Assembly: GCF_040954645.1 (NCBI RefSeq)
Contig: NC_092805.1
Location: 77,574,257-77,638,256, forward strand
Origin: Diabrotica undecimpunctata
Lineage: Eukaryota > Arthropoda > Insecta > Coleoptera > Chrysomelidae
Direction of reading: 5' to 3'
Length of the DNA: 64,000 nt
Shown here: one piece after another, positions 24,905 to 36,640 of the stretch
Position numbering within the stretch: the first letter of the stretch is position 1
Layout of the letters: every line of letters begins with the position of its first letter
Position numbers and translations under genes: made by a program
The notes under the pieces: model-generated
Seen by the model: only the letters and a program-made list of their open reading frames with translations
Databases searched by the model: none
Told to the model about the DNA's origin: nothing

Positions 24905-25870
24905 TATTCATTGGCGGATTAATACCTCTGTGGAAGGTTGTCACTCCATCTTTTGCGCGATCGTCTGATATTTCTTCTGCTGGTTGGTGACTTATTTCTT
25001 GCCATTTTGACGACACGGGTCTCCCCCATTCTGCTTATGTGGTTATCTCATTCTTTTTTTTTTCTGTTTAATGTCCATTCATTAATACACTAAATGTTAC
25101 ATTTTCTTCTAACGTCTTCACTTTTCTTTCAATCTCTCAGCGTATTTCCTGGAATTCTTCTTAGTTCTCTTATTTCTGTCATTTCCAGTAGCTTGGAAAC
25201 ACTTGGTGTTGTTCTTACACATTATAAATTCTTGATTTCATCTGAGTGTTAATGTGTTTATTTCACCATATAGTGTTAGTAAGCCCATCTTGCCAGTCTA
25301 TTTGCTTTTTGTATTTGATATCTCACTTCTTTGTCCAGGTCTCCATAGCTGGACATTGTAATTCCAAGGTATTTTATTTTCATTACTTGTTCAATACTAA
25401 AACCATCAATTTCAAGTTTAGATCTGGTTGGTTGTTTGCTAATTACTATTGTTTTAGTTTTCTGAGATGAGATTGTCATATTAAATTCTTTTGCCCTTAT
25501 GTTGAATATGTGAACCAGTCTTTGCAGACTATCTTTATCTTGGGCTATCAATATTGCGCCATATGCATAACAGAGCATTTTTACTATTTTGTTTTCCATT
25601 CTGTATCCTCTTTCTTTGTTAACGCTTTTGATGATTTCATCCATGATTAAATTGTAGAGCATAGTTCTCAATGAGTCCCCCTATTGTTCATCTGGTAAAC
25701 TTATTCTCTGATTCATTAGTTCTTGTAAAATTTTAGTTATAAGTTTTAGGGTAGTATTTAACAAGTTTATACCTCTATAGTTTACTGTCTGTTTTTTATC
25801 TCCTTTTTTGAATAGTAGAGTTAGTTCGCTCTTTCTCCATTCTTCCGGTATTTTATTGCTTTATAATTTT
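24905..25870 (-). pseudogene. LINE reverse transcriptase, C-terminal half
   Basis: The minus-strand frame 25276-25671 shows the RT palm and downstream blocks: MLCYAYGAILIAQDKDSLQRL (the catalytic YADD is changed to YAYG), FNMTISSQKTKTIVISK and KIKYLGITMSSYGDLDKEVRYQIQKANRLA. Further down, near 24950-25050, the end signature MARNKSPTSRRN...RKRWSDNLPQ is readable. The upstream part of the same LINE resumes at 28785 beyond a DNA transposon. It is the pol-like ORF2 of a non-LTR retrotransposon, catalytically dead. Confidence 0.8.
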
Positions 25871-26559
25871 AGTAATTAATGTTAATTAATTAATTATTAA
25901 TAAATAGTTATGTTACTGCTACTCCACAATATTTCAGTCCTATAAAAATTTTGTTGATATTAATTTCCTAGTTTGTAGTGAATTCTGGTGTTTCTGATTC
26001 TAACGTCATTTGCTGTTCCTCTTCATACATCTTCTTTACATATGTAGTCAATGCATGTACAGAGTGTGGCATTAATGCGAGGAAGTCCAATTACTCATTT
26101 GTCGTAAGAGATACGAAAAAAATTATTTAGATAATAGTTGGAACATAGATAGGACCATACTCTACAAATATTTTCAAAAATACAGGGCCGCTCATATTGA
26201 CGGGGTTGAACACATTTATCTTTTTTTTAATGGAACCCCCTTTATATTTTTATATTTTTGGACTCTTCCCTATGTTCTCGTTTTTTTTAATAAATAGATT
26301 GTTAGTGTTATACTAGGTAATTAAAAAATAAAGTACGTTTTTTTATTAGCTTCGTAGCAAAATTAACACCCACAAACACACACAAAGTGTGGAAAATATT
26401 AATTAAAGTATAATATTTTATCAAGTTGGCTATGACTTTGACACTAAACTTGCTTAAATTTTAAAATTAGACTATTTTTGTAGTTACTGTTGCTTTGTTA
26501 CTATTATGTACTAACATGCATTTTTTTAACGAGGAACGTATTGATATAGCTTTTGTCCA

Positions 26560-27260
26560 GGGGGGTACAACAGGAGGTTACAACAAAAATGTGCTACTAA
26601 CAATAAGTTTATGATCGGCAATTACCAGATAGACGACAGCGAAGAAGAGAAGTTTATTAGAATAGTTCAACAGTAAATTATCAAAAATCTGATGGAACAA
26701 AAATTATTGTAAATGAAGAAAATGAGTGTAATCATTAATATCACTGAAAATCAGCATATTACTACCAGGGAAATTGCACATGAAATTATTAATCGTAGCG
26801 TACGTAATACGTTTTATTTTAATATGAAGCTACTTTCACAAGAATAGTAAACAGACATAAATTCCACTATTATTAATAGTGAATATTATTATAGATACTG
26901 AATTTCTAATTTACAATAAAATTTTCACCCACAGTCAAACAACATGATTATTAAATGTTTGGTCTGGAATTCCTGGAAATTATGTCATAGGGCCCTTCTT
27001 TCTGAAAGATCACTTAAACGGAACAATGTATCTGTATTTTTTAAACAATGAATTGCCGAAGTTATTTTAAGTATTTTAGTTTAATATGATGTGAGAGAAT
27101 GTGGATATACAAGGTGGACTCAACGATCTCCAATGTTAAACAAGCTAGATTTCATTTTCTGGGTTTAAATAAAATATAAGATCTATAAAACATCAGCTAC
27201 AATTAAAGAAAATATAAATGAGAGTATAAGGAATAAATGTATAACATTAAACACAAATAT
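26560..27260 (+). pseudogene. DD41D-type transposase remnant 2
   Basis: The readable core LLNVWSGIPGNYVIGPFFLKDHLNGTMYLYFLNN at 26945-27050 corresponds to the VWxG...GPFF block of the transposases at 57127 and 59510. Upstream (26560-26800) short pieces of the helix-turn-helix region remain. No intact catalytic triad is visible. Confidence 0.6.
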
Positions 27261-27359
27261 ATTACCTAGTGTAAGTTGCTCTTTGAAGATCGCTTGCAGT
27301 TTTTTATTGGCGTAGACGGACGCCATCCTAAACATGTATGTTTTGTTATCTTTTTAAAT

Positions 27360-27470
27360 ATTAATTAGTATTTAAATGGGAATAAGCCACAATTAAAGGT
27401 TAAAGTAAGTTTATTGACGTTTCAATTTTCACTTCGGAAATCGTTCTCAAATTATTAAATATTATAAAAT
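27360..27470 (-). repeat. Penelope-type terminal fragment with hammerhead-like core (family C)
   Basis: On the minus strand it reads TTTGAGAACG, a stem (ATTTCC...GAAAAT), then GAAACGTCAATAAAC and finally TTGTGGCTTATTCCC-like sequence. This is the same organisation as family B and as 49916-50178. The core has A instead of G at position 8. Confidence 0.55.
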
Positions 27471-27479
27471 TAAGGATCT

Positions 27480-28150
27480 TCTTCTTTTTTAGGTGTCGTG
27501 TCCGTATTCAGACGTTGGCCATTATTATGTTAACAATTTTCTGAAACCGTTCTCTATCGGCTGCCGTACGAAATAATTCTTCTACTGTGGTACCACAACA
27601 TTGTCTTATATTATGCAGCCATTAAAGTTTCTGTCTACCAATCTATCTCTTACCTTCAACTTTTCCTTGTATTATAAGTCAAAGTAAATGGTGGTTTGGT
27701 CCTCTAATTATATGGCTAAAGTATTCTGTTTTTCTTCTCTTTATGATGTCTATCAGCAAGCGTTCTGAATATCTCCATTGAAGTGCGCGAAACTTCTAAT
27801 ATTTCTAGAATCCGTCGATAGCACCACAATTCGAATGCTTCTAATTTTTTAAGCATTATGGTTAGACCATATAATAGAATAGACCACATATAACATTTCA
27901 GAACCTTGTTGCGAATATGTATCGACAGATTTCTATTACATCGTTGATTGAAATATTATAGGGGTCCAATATTTCAATCAACGGTTACATAAAACCAGGT
28001 TTCCAGGTAATAAAAGCCTTACGTGATATTTCGATCCTAGTTATTATTTCTTCATCAGAGCCGCAAATTACATTTAACTAGCTACCGAGGAATTTAAAAT
28101 GGTTTACGCGTTCTATCTCCTCTCCATTAAGCAAAAGAAAACCTTAATCT
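27480..28150 (-). pseudogene. LINE RT C-terminal fragment (second family)
   Basis: Minus-strand pieces read LLLNGEEIERVNHFKFLGS near 28100, then DEEIITRIEISRKAF, and at the 3' end GTTVEELFRTAADRERFQKIV-NIIMANV near 27500-27600. These are typical of the last third of insect LINE ORF2. The 3' end recurs at 43860-43935. It is inserted inside DD41D relic 2. Confidence 0.7.
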
Positions 28151-28784
28151 ATATTAATCTTTATTTAATTAAATTAAAATAAATTAAGGATCAGCCCAGA
28201 TTATTATATATTTTTTCACGGCCAATCTGATAAAATATTACTCAATTTTTGTTGCAATTAATGTTTGGCACAAAAAATCACGAATAACTCACAAATTAAA
28301 GCAGCTTGGTATAGGCAATGCTTAACAAATAATAAAGTATTATAAAATACCATTTTATTGCAATACTAAAATACAGGATATTTCATTTAAGAAAACTCCA
28401 AAAGTAGAGTATATTCAAATTTTTTTAAACATAAATACATTTTTTATATCAAATTGTTACAATTCTACAGGGTGTTGATTTTGCTACGAAATTAGGAATT
28501 TTTTTAAAGTACCACGCACAATACTGCCAAAACTTATATTGAAAAAACGGAAACAAAACATCAAGAAAAGTCCAAGAATAGAATCAAAATAAGTCGCCCA
28601 GTATATTTAAAAATATTTTTAGAGTATGATCATATCTGTACTCTTATTATTAACTATATCTTAATAATTTATAAATAATAAATTCTTATAAAACTAAATA
28701 AACGTTATCTTAATAATTTTTTTCGTATCTCTTACGAGAACTGAATAATTCGACTTTCTCGCATTAATGCCACACCCTGTACAG

Positions 28785-29080
28785 TTTCCTATGTGGTTTC
28801 TGTCTATTGTTTCCCCATCCTCTTTTATTGACCTCTTATGACGTGGCAAAGTTTCTTTATTCACTTTAAATCATGCCTTGCTTCTTTTGAAAACAGTCGC
28901 AGTATTCATAATTCTTCTTATGTTTTATTTTTTATTCTTTCTTAATTCTCGTATGGTTCCTACTTTGTTTGTCTTGTTTGACTTGTATTTCAGGTAGGCA
29001 TTTTGTTCTTTTTGCGTTTTTTTTGTTTTTACTTCACTTCTGAACAGAGCTATTAAGTTTTTTTTTTTGGTCTTAAGGAT
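28785..29080 (-). pseudogene. LINE ORF2 linker region, upstream part of 24905-25870 copy
   Basis: Minus-strand sequence reads NAYLKYKSNKTNK...RELRKNK and RHKRSIKEDGETI, typical of the segment between endonuclease and RT in insect LINEs. It resumes the LINE interrupted by the transposon at 26060-28779. Confidence 0.6.
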
Positions 29081-29139
29081 GATTTGATTGATAAAAGAAC
29101 CCATTTAGACACGGTATAAGTATTATCAACAACCCCTAT

Positions 29140-29470
29140 TGGGAGTCTTACGTTGCCATGCACGATATCTGTTAAATACTTTAACACCACAATATATTTC
29201 TAACAATAATGCAACACAAAACAAAGTTTGTATCTTTTTAAGGATTGTTACCCAGAAATTTAGTGACTTGACTCATGTATACCTAGTAATATTACACTGA
29301 TCATAAACTTTTCATTCCAAAACGTTCTGTGTTCTGTGTAGCTGTGTTCTGTGTAGCTCGAAAGGGTGTTTTTAATTATACACCTTTAATAAAGGATTTT
29401 TAAATAAAACTTTTGTGATTCACGGTGTAGAACCAACAATAGTAATTTAATTTTCCCTGTGGAAGCTAAA
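29140..29470 (+). repeat. Second, degraded copy of repeat family A
   Basis: Shares blocks with 18440-18700: GTCTTACGTTGCCATG, AAAACGTTCTGTG and the ATACACCTTTAATAAAGGA region. The GAA of the hammerhead-like core is lost (CCAAAACGTTC). TGTGTTCTGTGTAGC is tandemly duplicated near 29330-29358. Confidence 0.6.
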
Positions 29471-29867
29471 GGAAAGCTTATAGAATGGAAACACTCATAA
29501 TATTTACGGTTACTAATAGTAAATAATGCAGCAATAAGGTAAAGAAATCCTAACTTCGGGAATGCTAAAATCAAACGAAATAGTGGCTGTTGGTACAATA
29601 CAAGTATAGAACATATGGTTCATATATTTTATACAAATTAAAATAAGAATTGTAATCAGTATGTTAAAATTACTTCATTATAACAAGTAATCGTATTTAC
29701 CTTTTTCGCTGAGCGCGAATATGTATAGTGTGTATAACATACAGTGTGGAAACCACTTATGGAATAAAATTGTTTGTGTCCTTATTATAGAAAATAATAA
29801 AAAACACTGGGACACATTAACTTTTAAATTTAAATGTGCGCTTTTTAAATATAAATTTGAATGTACA
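29471..29867. other. No recognisable gene
   Basis: AT-rich spacer. The minus-strand frames at 29386-29598 and 29678-29878 carry no recognisable domain. Confidence 0.45.
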
Positions 29868-30272
29868 GGGTGATTCACGTAAGTCTGGCATAGTCCATAA
29901 TCTTTATTTTAAACGAAACACCCTGTATATTTTTATGTTTTTAAAAGCTTCTTAACAACCTGATCTCAACGAACTATATCATGTAGGGTCTATTATGAAT
30001 AATACAAGGTGAAATTTTGAAATTAAGTATAATTTTCTTCAAGACAATTAATTCATAGAATACCCTAGGTAATTGATTGGATTACATTAAAATAAATGCT
30101 CAAAATGTTCTCCACCTTGTTGTTGGCAATAACACAGTCTCCTATAAAACTCGTCCCAAACTTTGTTTAAAGTTTGAGGTGAAATATTCCGTATTTCTGT
30201 AGTTATCCTTTCTTTGAGGTCTTCAAAAACATTTCGAAGATTTGATACTTGAACATCGAAATATTTAAACAT
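29868..30272 (-). pseudogene. DD41D-type transposase C-terminus, solo end
   Basis: ACAGGGTGATTCACGTAAGTC at 29867 is a terminus of the same style as the other mariner relatives, and CACCCTGTATATTTTTA follows about 60 bp inside. The minus-strand frame 30087-30272 ends RITTEIRNISPQTLNKVW-EFYRRL-YCQQQGGEHFEHLF, the typical C-terminus. The rest of the transposase and the opposite terminus are not visible. Confidence 0.65.
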
Positions 30273-31362
30273 CCATTTTTTGCACTTTTTTTGCGAAGCA
30301 TTGCTGTCTTAGTGCCACTGCTTTTAGGCCGTTTTGCACTTTTGCTTTTGAATATTAACAGCTGCACTTGCAATATATAATAATGTTCTATTAGAGGAAT
30401 CTAAACTTTATGTTGATAAGAACGTTTCGTAAAGGAACTGCAAGAAACTCGTTTGGCTGTCCGGAGGCTAACGAGATTGTAGGTTCATTTAACATTACTG
30501 TACAAGAATTTCTGTAAATTGCGTTTTCAAATCGAGAGTCGGATTTTAGCGCAATAAGGATAATTTTTTTGTAAAATATAACTAGTTTGTCCATATTTAC
30601 TTTAGCTGTAATATTTTTATTTTATTCTTAATATAACCAGAATATATGCAAGGTGTTGCCAATAATTAAAGAAAATATATTTTACTTGATTTGCATCTCA
30701 CAAATAAACAAAAACGTAAAAAATAACAGTTTGTGATAATTTATTAGCACTTTTTATTTGCAATAAGCCATATTCTTTATTAACACACATCCCTCGATAT
30801 TGTTGGTACAAAGCCTTGTATCGTTTTGTCCAATACAAGGATACAATTTTGCTACAATTTTACCAAAAACGTCAAAACTTAACTGTATTTTGTGTTCTTT
30901 TGTAAACAATTTTTGTTTTTGTTTACGTCCAGACTCTACAAGCAGATCGACGTAACTGTTTACGAACACACTTTATATTGTTTATTATCTATTACAGTTA
31001 AAAACTGTTTAGTTTCCGCTTAGACTTCCGTCTTTCTATAATATCAATCGTTGATCTACATAAAATCAACAATGATTACCATTCATCGATACTGCATATC
31101 GGAAGAGAAAAAACTAATGTCAAAATTTAGAGGAATACCGTTAAACCTTTTAAGAATTTAAAGTAGGTATGTTGTTAATGAATACCCACGCCTAAATTTA
31201 CGGCCAGCATTGATGTAGGTCAAAGAAAACAGTGAAGATTTCTCCACAAAAGCGAAACAATCCGTAAGCGCTAAGTCGTTGTACTATTTCGCCAGTTATG
31301 ATGTTTAACGTATATGAAACAGAATTTTCTATTGATAATATAATATGCTAATCCTCACAAGA
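30273..31362. other. No recognisable gene; two short orphan frames
   Basis: Minus-strand frames at 30391-30594 (67 codons) and 30754-30969 (71 codons) match no family that I know. The rest is AT-rich without features. Confidence 0.4.

Positions 31363-31434
<72 letters not shown>
31363..31434. repeat. (TA)n at edge of errantivirus-like element
   Basis: TA tract of about 70 bp. The putative 3' LTR sequence ends against it. Confidence 0.95.
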
Positions 31435-31437
<3 letters not shown>

Positions 31438-31647
31438 GTTTCTTCAACGTCGATATTCCCAAAAAAAAATCTTTATTTCGAAAATAAGTTACAATTTTTG
31501 AGAAATTCTACAAACTACTACATTTAATGATTTAAACTTGACTATTGAAACATAATAATTACAATAATAATAAAAATATTGATTTCTTCCTATTTATAAC
31601 GTCGGATATCGGAATCTGCTGATTCTTAATAGTAAGGGAGCTTATGG
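31435..31647 (-). repeat. Putative 3' LTR remnant of errantivirus-like element
   Basis: On the minus strand, just after the env stop and a purine-rich GGGAGGAGAAATG, comes sequence with a TATA-like TTATAAATAGG near 31598 and AATAAAG near 31478, before the TA tract. No second copy is in the window, so LTR identity is inferred from position and signals. Confidence 0.4.
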
Positions 31648-31966
31648 CTACATTTCTCCTCCCTCCATTGGTTGGGACTTCGTCCTCGAAGTTTTGGTTA
31701 CTTCGGCTATCAGCTCGTCTAATATCTGGATCTGGGCAGGATGCAATTTTTCTCCAAATAGGATTTTGGAAATTCGTTTTCTTTTCCTAATTAGGAAGAT
31801 TATTAGGAAAGCTAAAATAGTTAAAAATATTATAACAGAAGTGGTGCTCAGTCCTATTGATAATCGGGGTAGTACTTCTATGGTATCTATTGGTTGAATT
31901 TGGCCATGTGTCTCTGGGATTGTTAATTTTTCAATTTTCATCTCATGGTTTGGTATTAATTATTTT
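31648..31966 (-). pseudogene. env-like gene, C-terminal membrane anchor part
   Basis: 97-codon minus-strand frame. About 30 polar residues are followed by a strong membrane segment (VIIFLTILAFLIIFLI), a basic stop-transfer cluster RKRKR and a ~45-residue cytoplasmic tail ending at TAG (31648). It continues the env-like frame of 32545-33700, from which it is separated by the palindrome at 31965-32507. An in-frame TAA also lies at the junction. In errantiviruses Env is a type I membrane glycoprotein; this copy is disrupted. Confidence 0.65.
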
Positions 31967-32032
31967 GTAGTTTATTCGTCTTCCGGGTTTGGACCGTGTC
32001 ATTTGTGAGTGACCCAAAAGTGGGTTCATCTC

Positions 32033-32072
32033 GACGTTTCGCTACAATTGTATGTAGCTTCTTCAGGAGAAC
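32033..32072 (-). ncRNA. Hammerhead-like core, left arm (family D)
   Basis: Mirror copy of the core at 32400-32448, read from the minus strand: CTGAAGA, stem II GCTAC/GTAGC, GAA, ACGT, C. See the right-arm entry for the parts. Confidence 0.45.
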
Positions 32073-32399
32073 AAAAAAGAAAAAGAAACAAAAGACAAGA
32101 AGATGGGTAGTTAGCAACGGTAACTCAGTTACTCAACGCAACCAGAGGCGAATACTAACTACCAAGATGGGCATTTGGTCACAGTAACTCAACTACTCAA
32201 CGCAGCCAGAGGTGAAAACCAAATGCCAGCTGCGTTGCTGCGTTGCTGCGTAAATTTCACCTCTGGCTGCGTTGAGTAGTTGAGTTACTGTGACCAAATG
32301 CCCATCTTGGTAGTTAGTATTCGCCTCTGGTTGCGTTGAGTAACTGAGTTACCGTTGCTAACTACCCATCTTCTTGTCTTTTGTTTCTTTTTCTTTTTT

Positions 32400-32448
32400 G
32401 TTCTCCTGAAGAAGCTACATACAATTGTAGCGAAACGTCGAGATGAAC
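32400..32448 (+). ncRNA. Hammerhead-like core, right arm (family D)
   Basis: CTGAAGA at 32406-32412 fits the conserved CUGANGA. Stem II is GCTAC (32414-32418) with GTAGC (32427-32431). GAA is at 32432-32434, the palindrome ACGT at 32435-32438 and the expected cleavage base C at 32439. Stem I can form from GTTCTC and GAG-ATG-AAC with a 3-base bulge. One extra A lies between the core and stem II. The palindromic stem III implies action as a dimer, as described for short-stem-III hammerheads in retroelements. Confidence 0.5.
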
Positions 32449-32544
32449 CCACTTTTGGGTCACTCACAAATGACACGGTCCAAACCCGGAAGACGAATAA
32501 ACTACAATTCTGACTCTGGCCGTGGAAGCCTACGATTTCATTAA

Positions 32545-33700
32545 TTATTTTATTGGAACAATTTTTGGAATGGAAATGTCTTGAGACGTCTTTTTATTAA
32601 ATTGGATACCTTCAATCATTATTGGTACATCTGTCGTCAAGAGGCTGGTTGAATTAATTTCTATCTGCTGGATTCTCATTGGGTGAACTATTCCTAGCAA
32701 TATGACTTTGCTGGTTTCTTGGAAAAAGTTCTCTGTGATTAATGTTTTTGTGCAATTATCTACATTGGGTATGTTACATTTGGATTGTACATAGTTGAAA
32801 CAAACTATGTTATCGCCTTGTCCTATACAAGTGTTGAACCATTTATTATTTGTATAGTAGCTTGCAGGTGGCAGAATCATAACATGATCTTTGTTTGGAA
32901 TGGGATAGATTTTATAGGTAGTGTAAGGAGTTTCATGGAGTATAGGGATTTTAATTATTATGAGCATTGTATTTGAAGTTACACAAACTAAAGTTTTTGT
33001 TGACTCTATAAGTTCGTAAGGGTGTTCATTACTATTGGGAATTGAATTTCTGGGATAAATTTTGAGAAGGTTCTCTTTAAGGTCTATTATTTCCTTTAAA
33101 GTGAATAATTCTATATTAGAGATATTAAGTTCAGATAAAGTAATGGTTCTTATAAGTTTCATTAGAAATTCGTTTATATTTTGGAGATTTATTATCTCAT
33201 TGTGTAGAATGATATAGCTGTCAAAATCAGCTGATAATTTGTTGAGTGCAGATATGAGAATTGAATCATCAGAATTCAGTTTTTCTAAAAGTTTATCGAA
33301 TCTCGTGTTAAAAGAGTTTCCATAAGATATTTGGTTATTAAATTTTTTTATGATTTCGTTTTGTTTATTTTCTAAAGAGATTATGTGTGATTTTAACAAG
33401 TCTAAGTCAGAGTCGTCTGGATTTCCAGTCACGTATTTGATGGCTGTACCTAGAAAATTAAAAAGTCCGCGTTTCTGTTTTCGCGTAATCTTGTGTAGAT
33501 CGTCTTTTGTTTGTTCTTGTATGTGGGTGTATTGGGAGTACAGTAGCGAGAGAGGTGCATTTTTGAAGTGATCTTTGAAATAGCTTGTCGGACTAGCGTC
33601 AATACTGTCGGATAATTTGTCTAGTGGAATGTGAAGAAAATGTCTGTGATAGTGGGAGATTTCTCTTGATTTGCCTATCTCTTCAGCATAGTAACCATTA
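32545..33700 (-). pseudogene. env-like gene, ectodomain (errantivirus type)
   Basis: Minus-strand frame open from about 33700, overlapping the end of pol, to a TAA at 32545. Near 33470 a basic furin-type site (KQKR) is followed by a hydrophobic GLFNFLGTAIKY, as in fusion peptides of the baculovirus F / gypsy Env family. A helical heptad-like region (LENKQNEIIKKF, then Leu/Asn-rich repeats) and a Cys-containing distal domain (C at WFNTC, CFNY, KCNIP, NCTK) follow. The start codon is unclear, since the product is normally made from a spliced message. The membrane anchor lies beyond the palindrome insertion. It is a membrane-fusion glycoprotein relative, broken here. Confidence 0.7.
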
Positions 33701-36640
33701 TTCGGAATCTCCTGAATATTGAGTGGATGGACCAGGGCGAGGATTGTCCTGTGAAAAATTTGGGTCTTGAGTAGGTTTATCTACATGTTTTCGTATTCGT
33801 TTTACATATTTAAGGTGAGTGCTTGTTAAATTTCGTTTATCTGTTTTATCGATTATTTTTGTTTTGTCTTGCGTTTCTGGATGAATAGTGGAGAAAGGGG
33901 CTTGTAATTTGGACTTATGTTTTTTCTTAGAAACATATACGGATTTTGTAAGGTCTATTTCCGGAATATCTTCGGCATTTTCGTTTTGTCTATCTAAAAG
34001 TTGTTGTCTTTTTTGTTTTTGTTTATTATATAGTTCTGCAATAAAGGGTTGGAGTTCTTCTTTATGTCTTTGATTATATGTTTCGTATATCGGAAGATCA
34101 AAGTCGAAATGTATTTCTTCTGCATAGGGTCCGTACAGAATTGAGAACGGGGAATAATCTGTGGAACTGTGGATTGATTGGTTGTAAATAAGAATGGCGT
34201 GTGTTAGAATGTCATCTAACGAATCATTTGGATTTTGGGCTTGTAAGGTCCTAAGTTTTTCAATAAGAGTTGAATGAAAGCGCTCTACAGGAGAGTTTGA
34301 GGAAGAATTGTTTACTGTTGTAAAATGTATTTCGATTTTGTGGATATTTAGGAATTCTTGAATGACTGCGGAATTAAATTCGGTGCCGCTGTCGCATACA
34401 ATCTTTTTTGGATAATTGTGGTGCGAAAAGTAGTGTCTTAATTTATTTAGTATGGAAATGGAAGTTTTGTCGGTGAGCTTATAGCATTGACCGTATTTGG
34501 AAAAAGAATCTATTATTGTGGGATACAGGTTTTTATTGCAGTGGAATAGATCGATATGTAATATATCAAAAGGTTTTTGACCTAACAACGGTCCTAATTG
34601 GGGAAGTTTATAAGGGCGTCGTTCGTATTTATTTTTTAGGCAAATTTCGCATTTATTGATAAAATTAGAAATAGTTGTCTGCATTGAGGGCCAATAAAAT
34701 TTTTGTTTTAAATGTTTGTAGGTTTCAATTATTCCGTTGTGATTTTCTACGTGATATTTCTTTATGCATTCTATTTGTTGGTTTTCTTCTTCTATGTCCT
34801 GAAGTAGTATATTGCAAAATATTGCTTTGACTGTGGAATTTATTTTTTCTTTAAAATAGTTACAGATAAAAGGTCTAAATTCATGAGGGATTGTTATTGC
34901 AAATTTTTGATTTGGTCTAAGGATATTTTGGAAGGTATTTGCTATTTCTGTTTTCCAATTATTTGTCAAAGTGACAGTGTAACGGTGTTTGTTAAAAATT
35001 CTTTTGTATTTAATTTCAAAATTATTTGACTCTGGTTTAAAAATAATTTGGTTTGAGGATAAATTAATTGGTTCAGGTGAAATCTCTATTCCAGTGATAG
35101 GGTTCTCAACTGACGTATGTTGTGTGTTAGTACTGTTTTGTAAGTTATCAAAGTCGGCAAGGAAATCGTCTATGTCGAAATTGTCGGGTGGTTCAGCACA
35201 TTCTGAATTCGGGGGTTCAGCACATTCTGAACTCGAGCTTAGGGCATTTATTTGGACTCGGCTAAGAGCATCAGCAACTTGATTCTCTTTGCCTTTTTTA
35301 TATTTAACTTCAAAATCATATTCTTCTAGTTTAAGTCTCCATCGGGCTAATCTAGAAGTGGGGTCTTTAATTTTGTAGATCCATACGAGAGGATTGTGAT
35401 CTGTTTCTACAGTGAATTTTTGGTTGTATAAATACATACGGAAGTGTTTACAAGAATCTAGTATGGCTAAAAGTTCTTTTTCAATAGTGGAGTAGTTTCG
35501 TTCTGCGGAATTTAGAGTTCGAGAATAGTAGGCAATAGGGTGATTATTTTGAGATAATACTGATCCTATAGCTATATTAGAGGCGTCTGTAGTCAGTACA
35601 AAAGGCTTTTCGAAGTCTGGATATTGTAAGACTGGAGAATTAGTTAACAATTGTTTGCATTTTGCAAAACATTCTAAATAATTTGGATTTGTGGGGTCGA
35701 TAGTTGCTCCTTTTCGAGTACATCTCGAAAATGGGGATGTTATTTTTGCAAAGTTGGGTATGAATCTTCGGTAGTAACCGATTAAACCAAGTAATGATTT
35801 AATTTCTTTTACTGTTTTTGGTAGAGGATATTTTTGTATAGCTTCGATTTTTGCTGGGTTAGGTTTGATTCCTTCGGTTGTCACTACGTGACCTAAGAAA
35901 GAAACTTCTTTCGTGAGAAACTCGGATTTGTCTAACTGTATTTTTAAATTATTTTTCCTGAAAGTGTCAAAAATAGTCGCAATATGAACTAAGTGTTCTT
36001 GCAGTGACTTGGAAAAAATAATGACATCGTCCATGTAGACGAAGCAACACTTATGAATAAAGGGCCTAAGAATATTGTCCATTAACCTTTCGAATGTTGC
36101 TGGGCTATTCTTTAAACCAAAGGGCATACGTAAAAATTCAAAGTGACCATGCGGAACTGAAAAGGCTGTTTTCCGAATAGAATCCGGATGAACTTCAATC
36201 TGATGGTAACCTTGAGCTAAATCTAATGTTGTAAAATAACTGGCTTTTCCTAAGTTATCCAGTATCTCATCTATCTGAGGAAGTGGGTAGCGATCACTTT
36301 CAGTATGATCATTGAGCTTCCTGTAATCAATTACTAATCTAAATTTTTTCTGACCTGAGGCATCAGCTTTTTTTGGTACTATCCAAACTGGAGCTGAGTA
36401 CGGTGAAATTGACGGTCGAATTATCTTATTATCTAATAAATTATTTATTTGTTTTTTTATTTCTTCCTGCATTGCTTTGGGATGCCGAAATCCCTTTACA
36501 TAAATTGGATTTTCATCCTTCGTTTTAATTTCGTGTCTAACAGCTGACGTGAAAGTTAAATTTTTGTTTTCGTCGTAAAATACGTCTTTAAATTTTTTGC
36601 AAAGATTTATAATTTTATATTTTCTTCGTTATTTAAGTGC
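33698..36640 (-). CDS. pol: pol of errantivirus-like element: RT, RNase H, integrase
   Basis: The minus-strand frame is open for more than 920 codons. It stays open upstream of the first ATG (36472) to about 36640, so RT really begins there, in a frame offset from the protease. RT: RLVIDYRKLN, TLDLAQGYHQ and the catalytic FVYMDDVIIFS (YMDD at residues 146-149 counted from that ATG). RNase H: FVLTTDASN, TIEKELLAILD, ETDHNPLVW and VADALSR. Integrase: an H-x-H...CEIC zinc domain (HVENHNGI, KCEICLKNK), Asp in HIDLFH, Asp in VCDSGTEF and Glu in NSPVERFHS. The C-terminal tail is basic and Pro-rich. All catalytic residues that I can locate are present and there is no stop, which is unusual in this window. 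Confidence 0.85.

Larger units (their letters stand above)
26060..28779 (+). mobile_element. DD41D-type mariner relic 2 inserted in a LINE
   Basis: Inverted ends CAGAGTGTGGCATTAATGCGAG at 26060 and the matching CTCGCATTAATGCCACACCCTG ending at 28779 are flanked by TA on both sides. The imperfect inverted similarity continues for 400 bp or more, including GTAAGAGATACGAAAAAAATTATT and TTCGTAGCAAAATTAACACC. It lies between two parts of one LINE. A transposase relic (26560-27260) and later insertions of Penelope and LINE pieces are inside. Confidence 0.8.
31965..32507. mobile_element. 253-bp-arm perfect palindrome inserted in env
   Basis: 31965-32217 and 32255-32507 are reverse complements with no mismatch that I can find, around a 37-bp centre. 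ATTAATTATTTT occurs at both flanks (31955-31966 and 32540-32551), which suggests a 12-bp target duplication with a further 32 bp at the right end. Each arm carries a hammerhead-like core and tandem hairpins. Identical 63-codon frames occur in both arms but are not a convincing gene. Confidence 0.8.

Noticed and set aside
31996..32476. Two identical 63-codon frames in the env palindrome arms
   Set aside because: Their identity follows from the perfect palindrome. The composition is low-complexity in the middle (Lys/Arg run) and the frame crosses the hammerhead-like core, so it is more likely structural than coding.
33350..35282. Short plus-strand frames over the errantivirus-like pol and env
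   Set aside because: Antisense to a long frame with multiple confirmed enzyme motifs.
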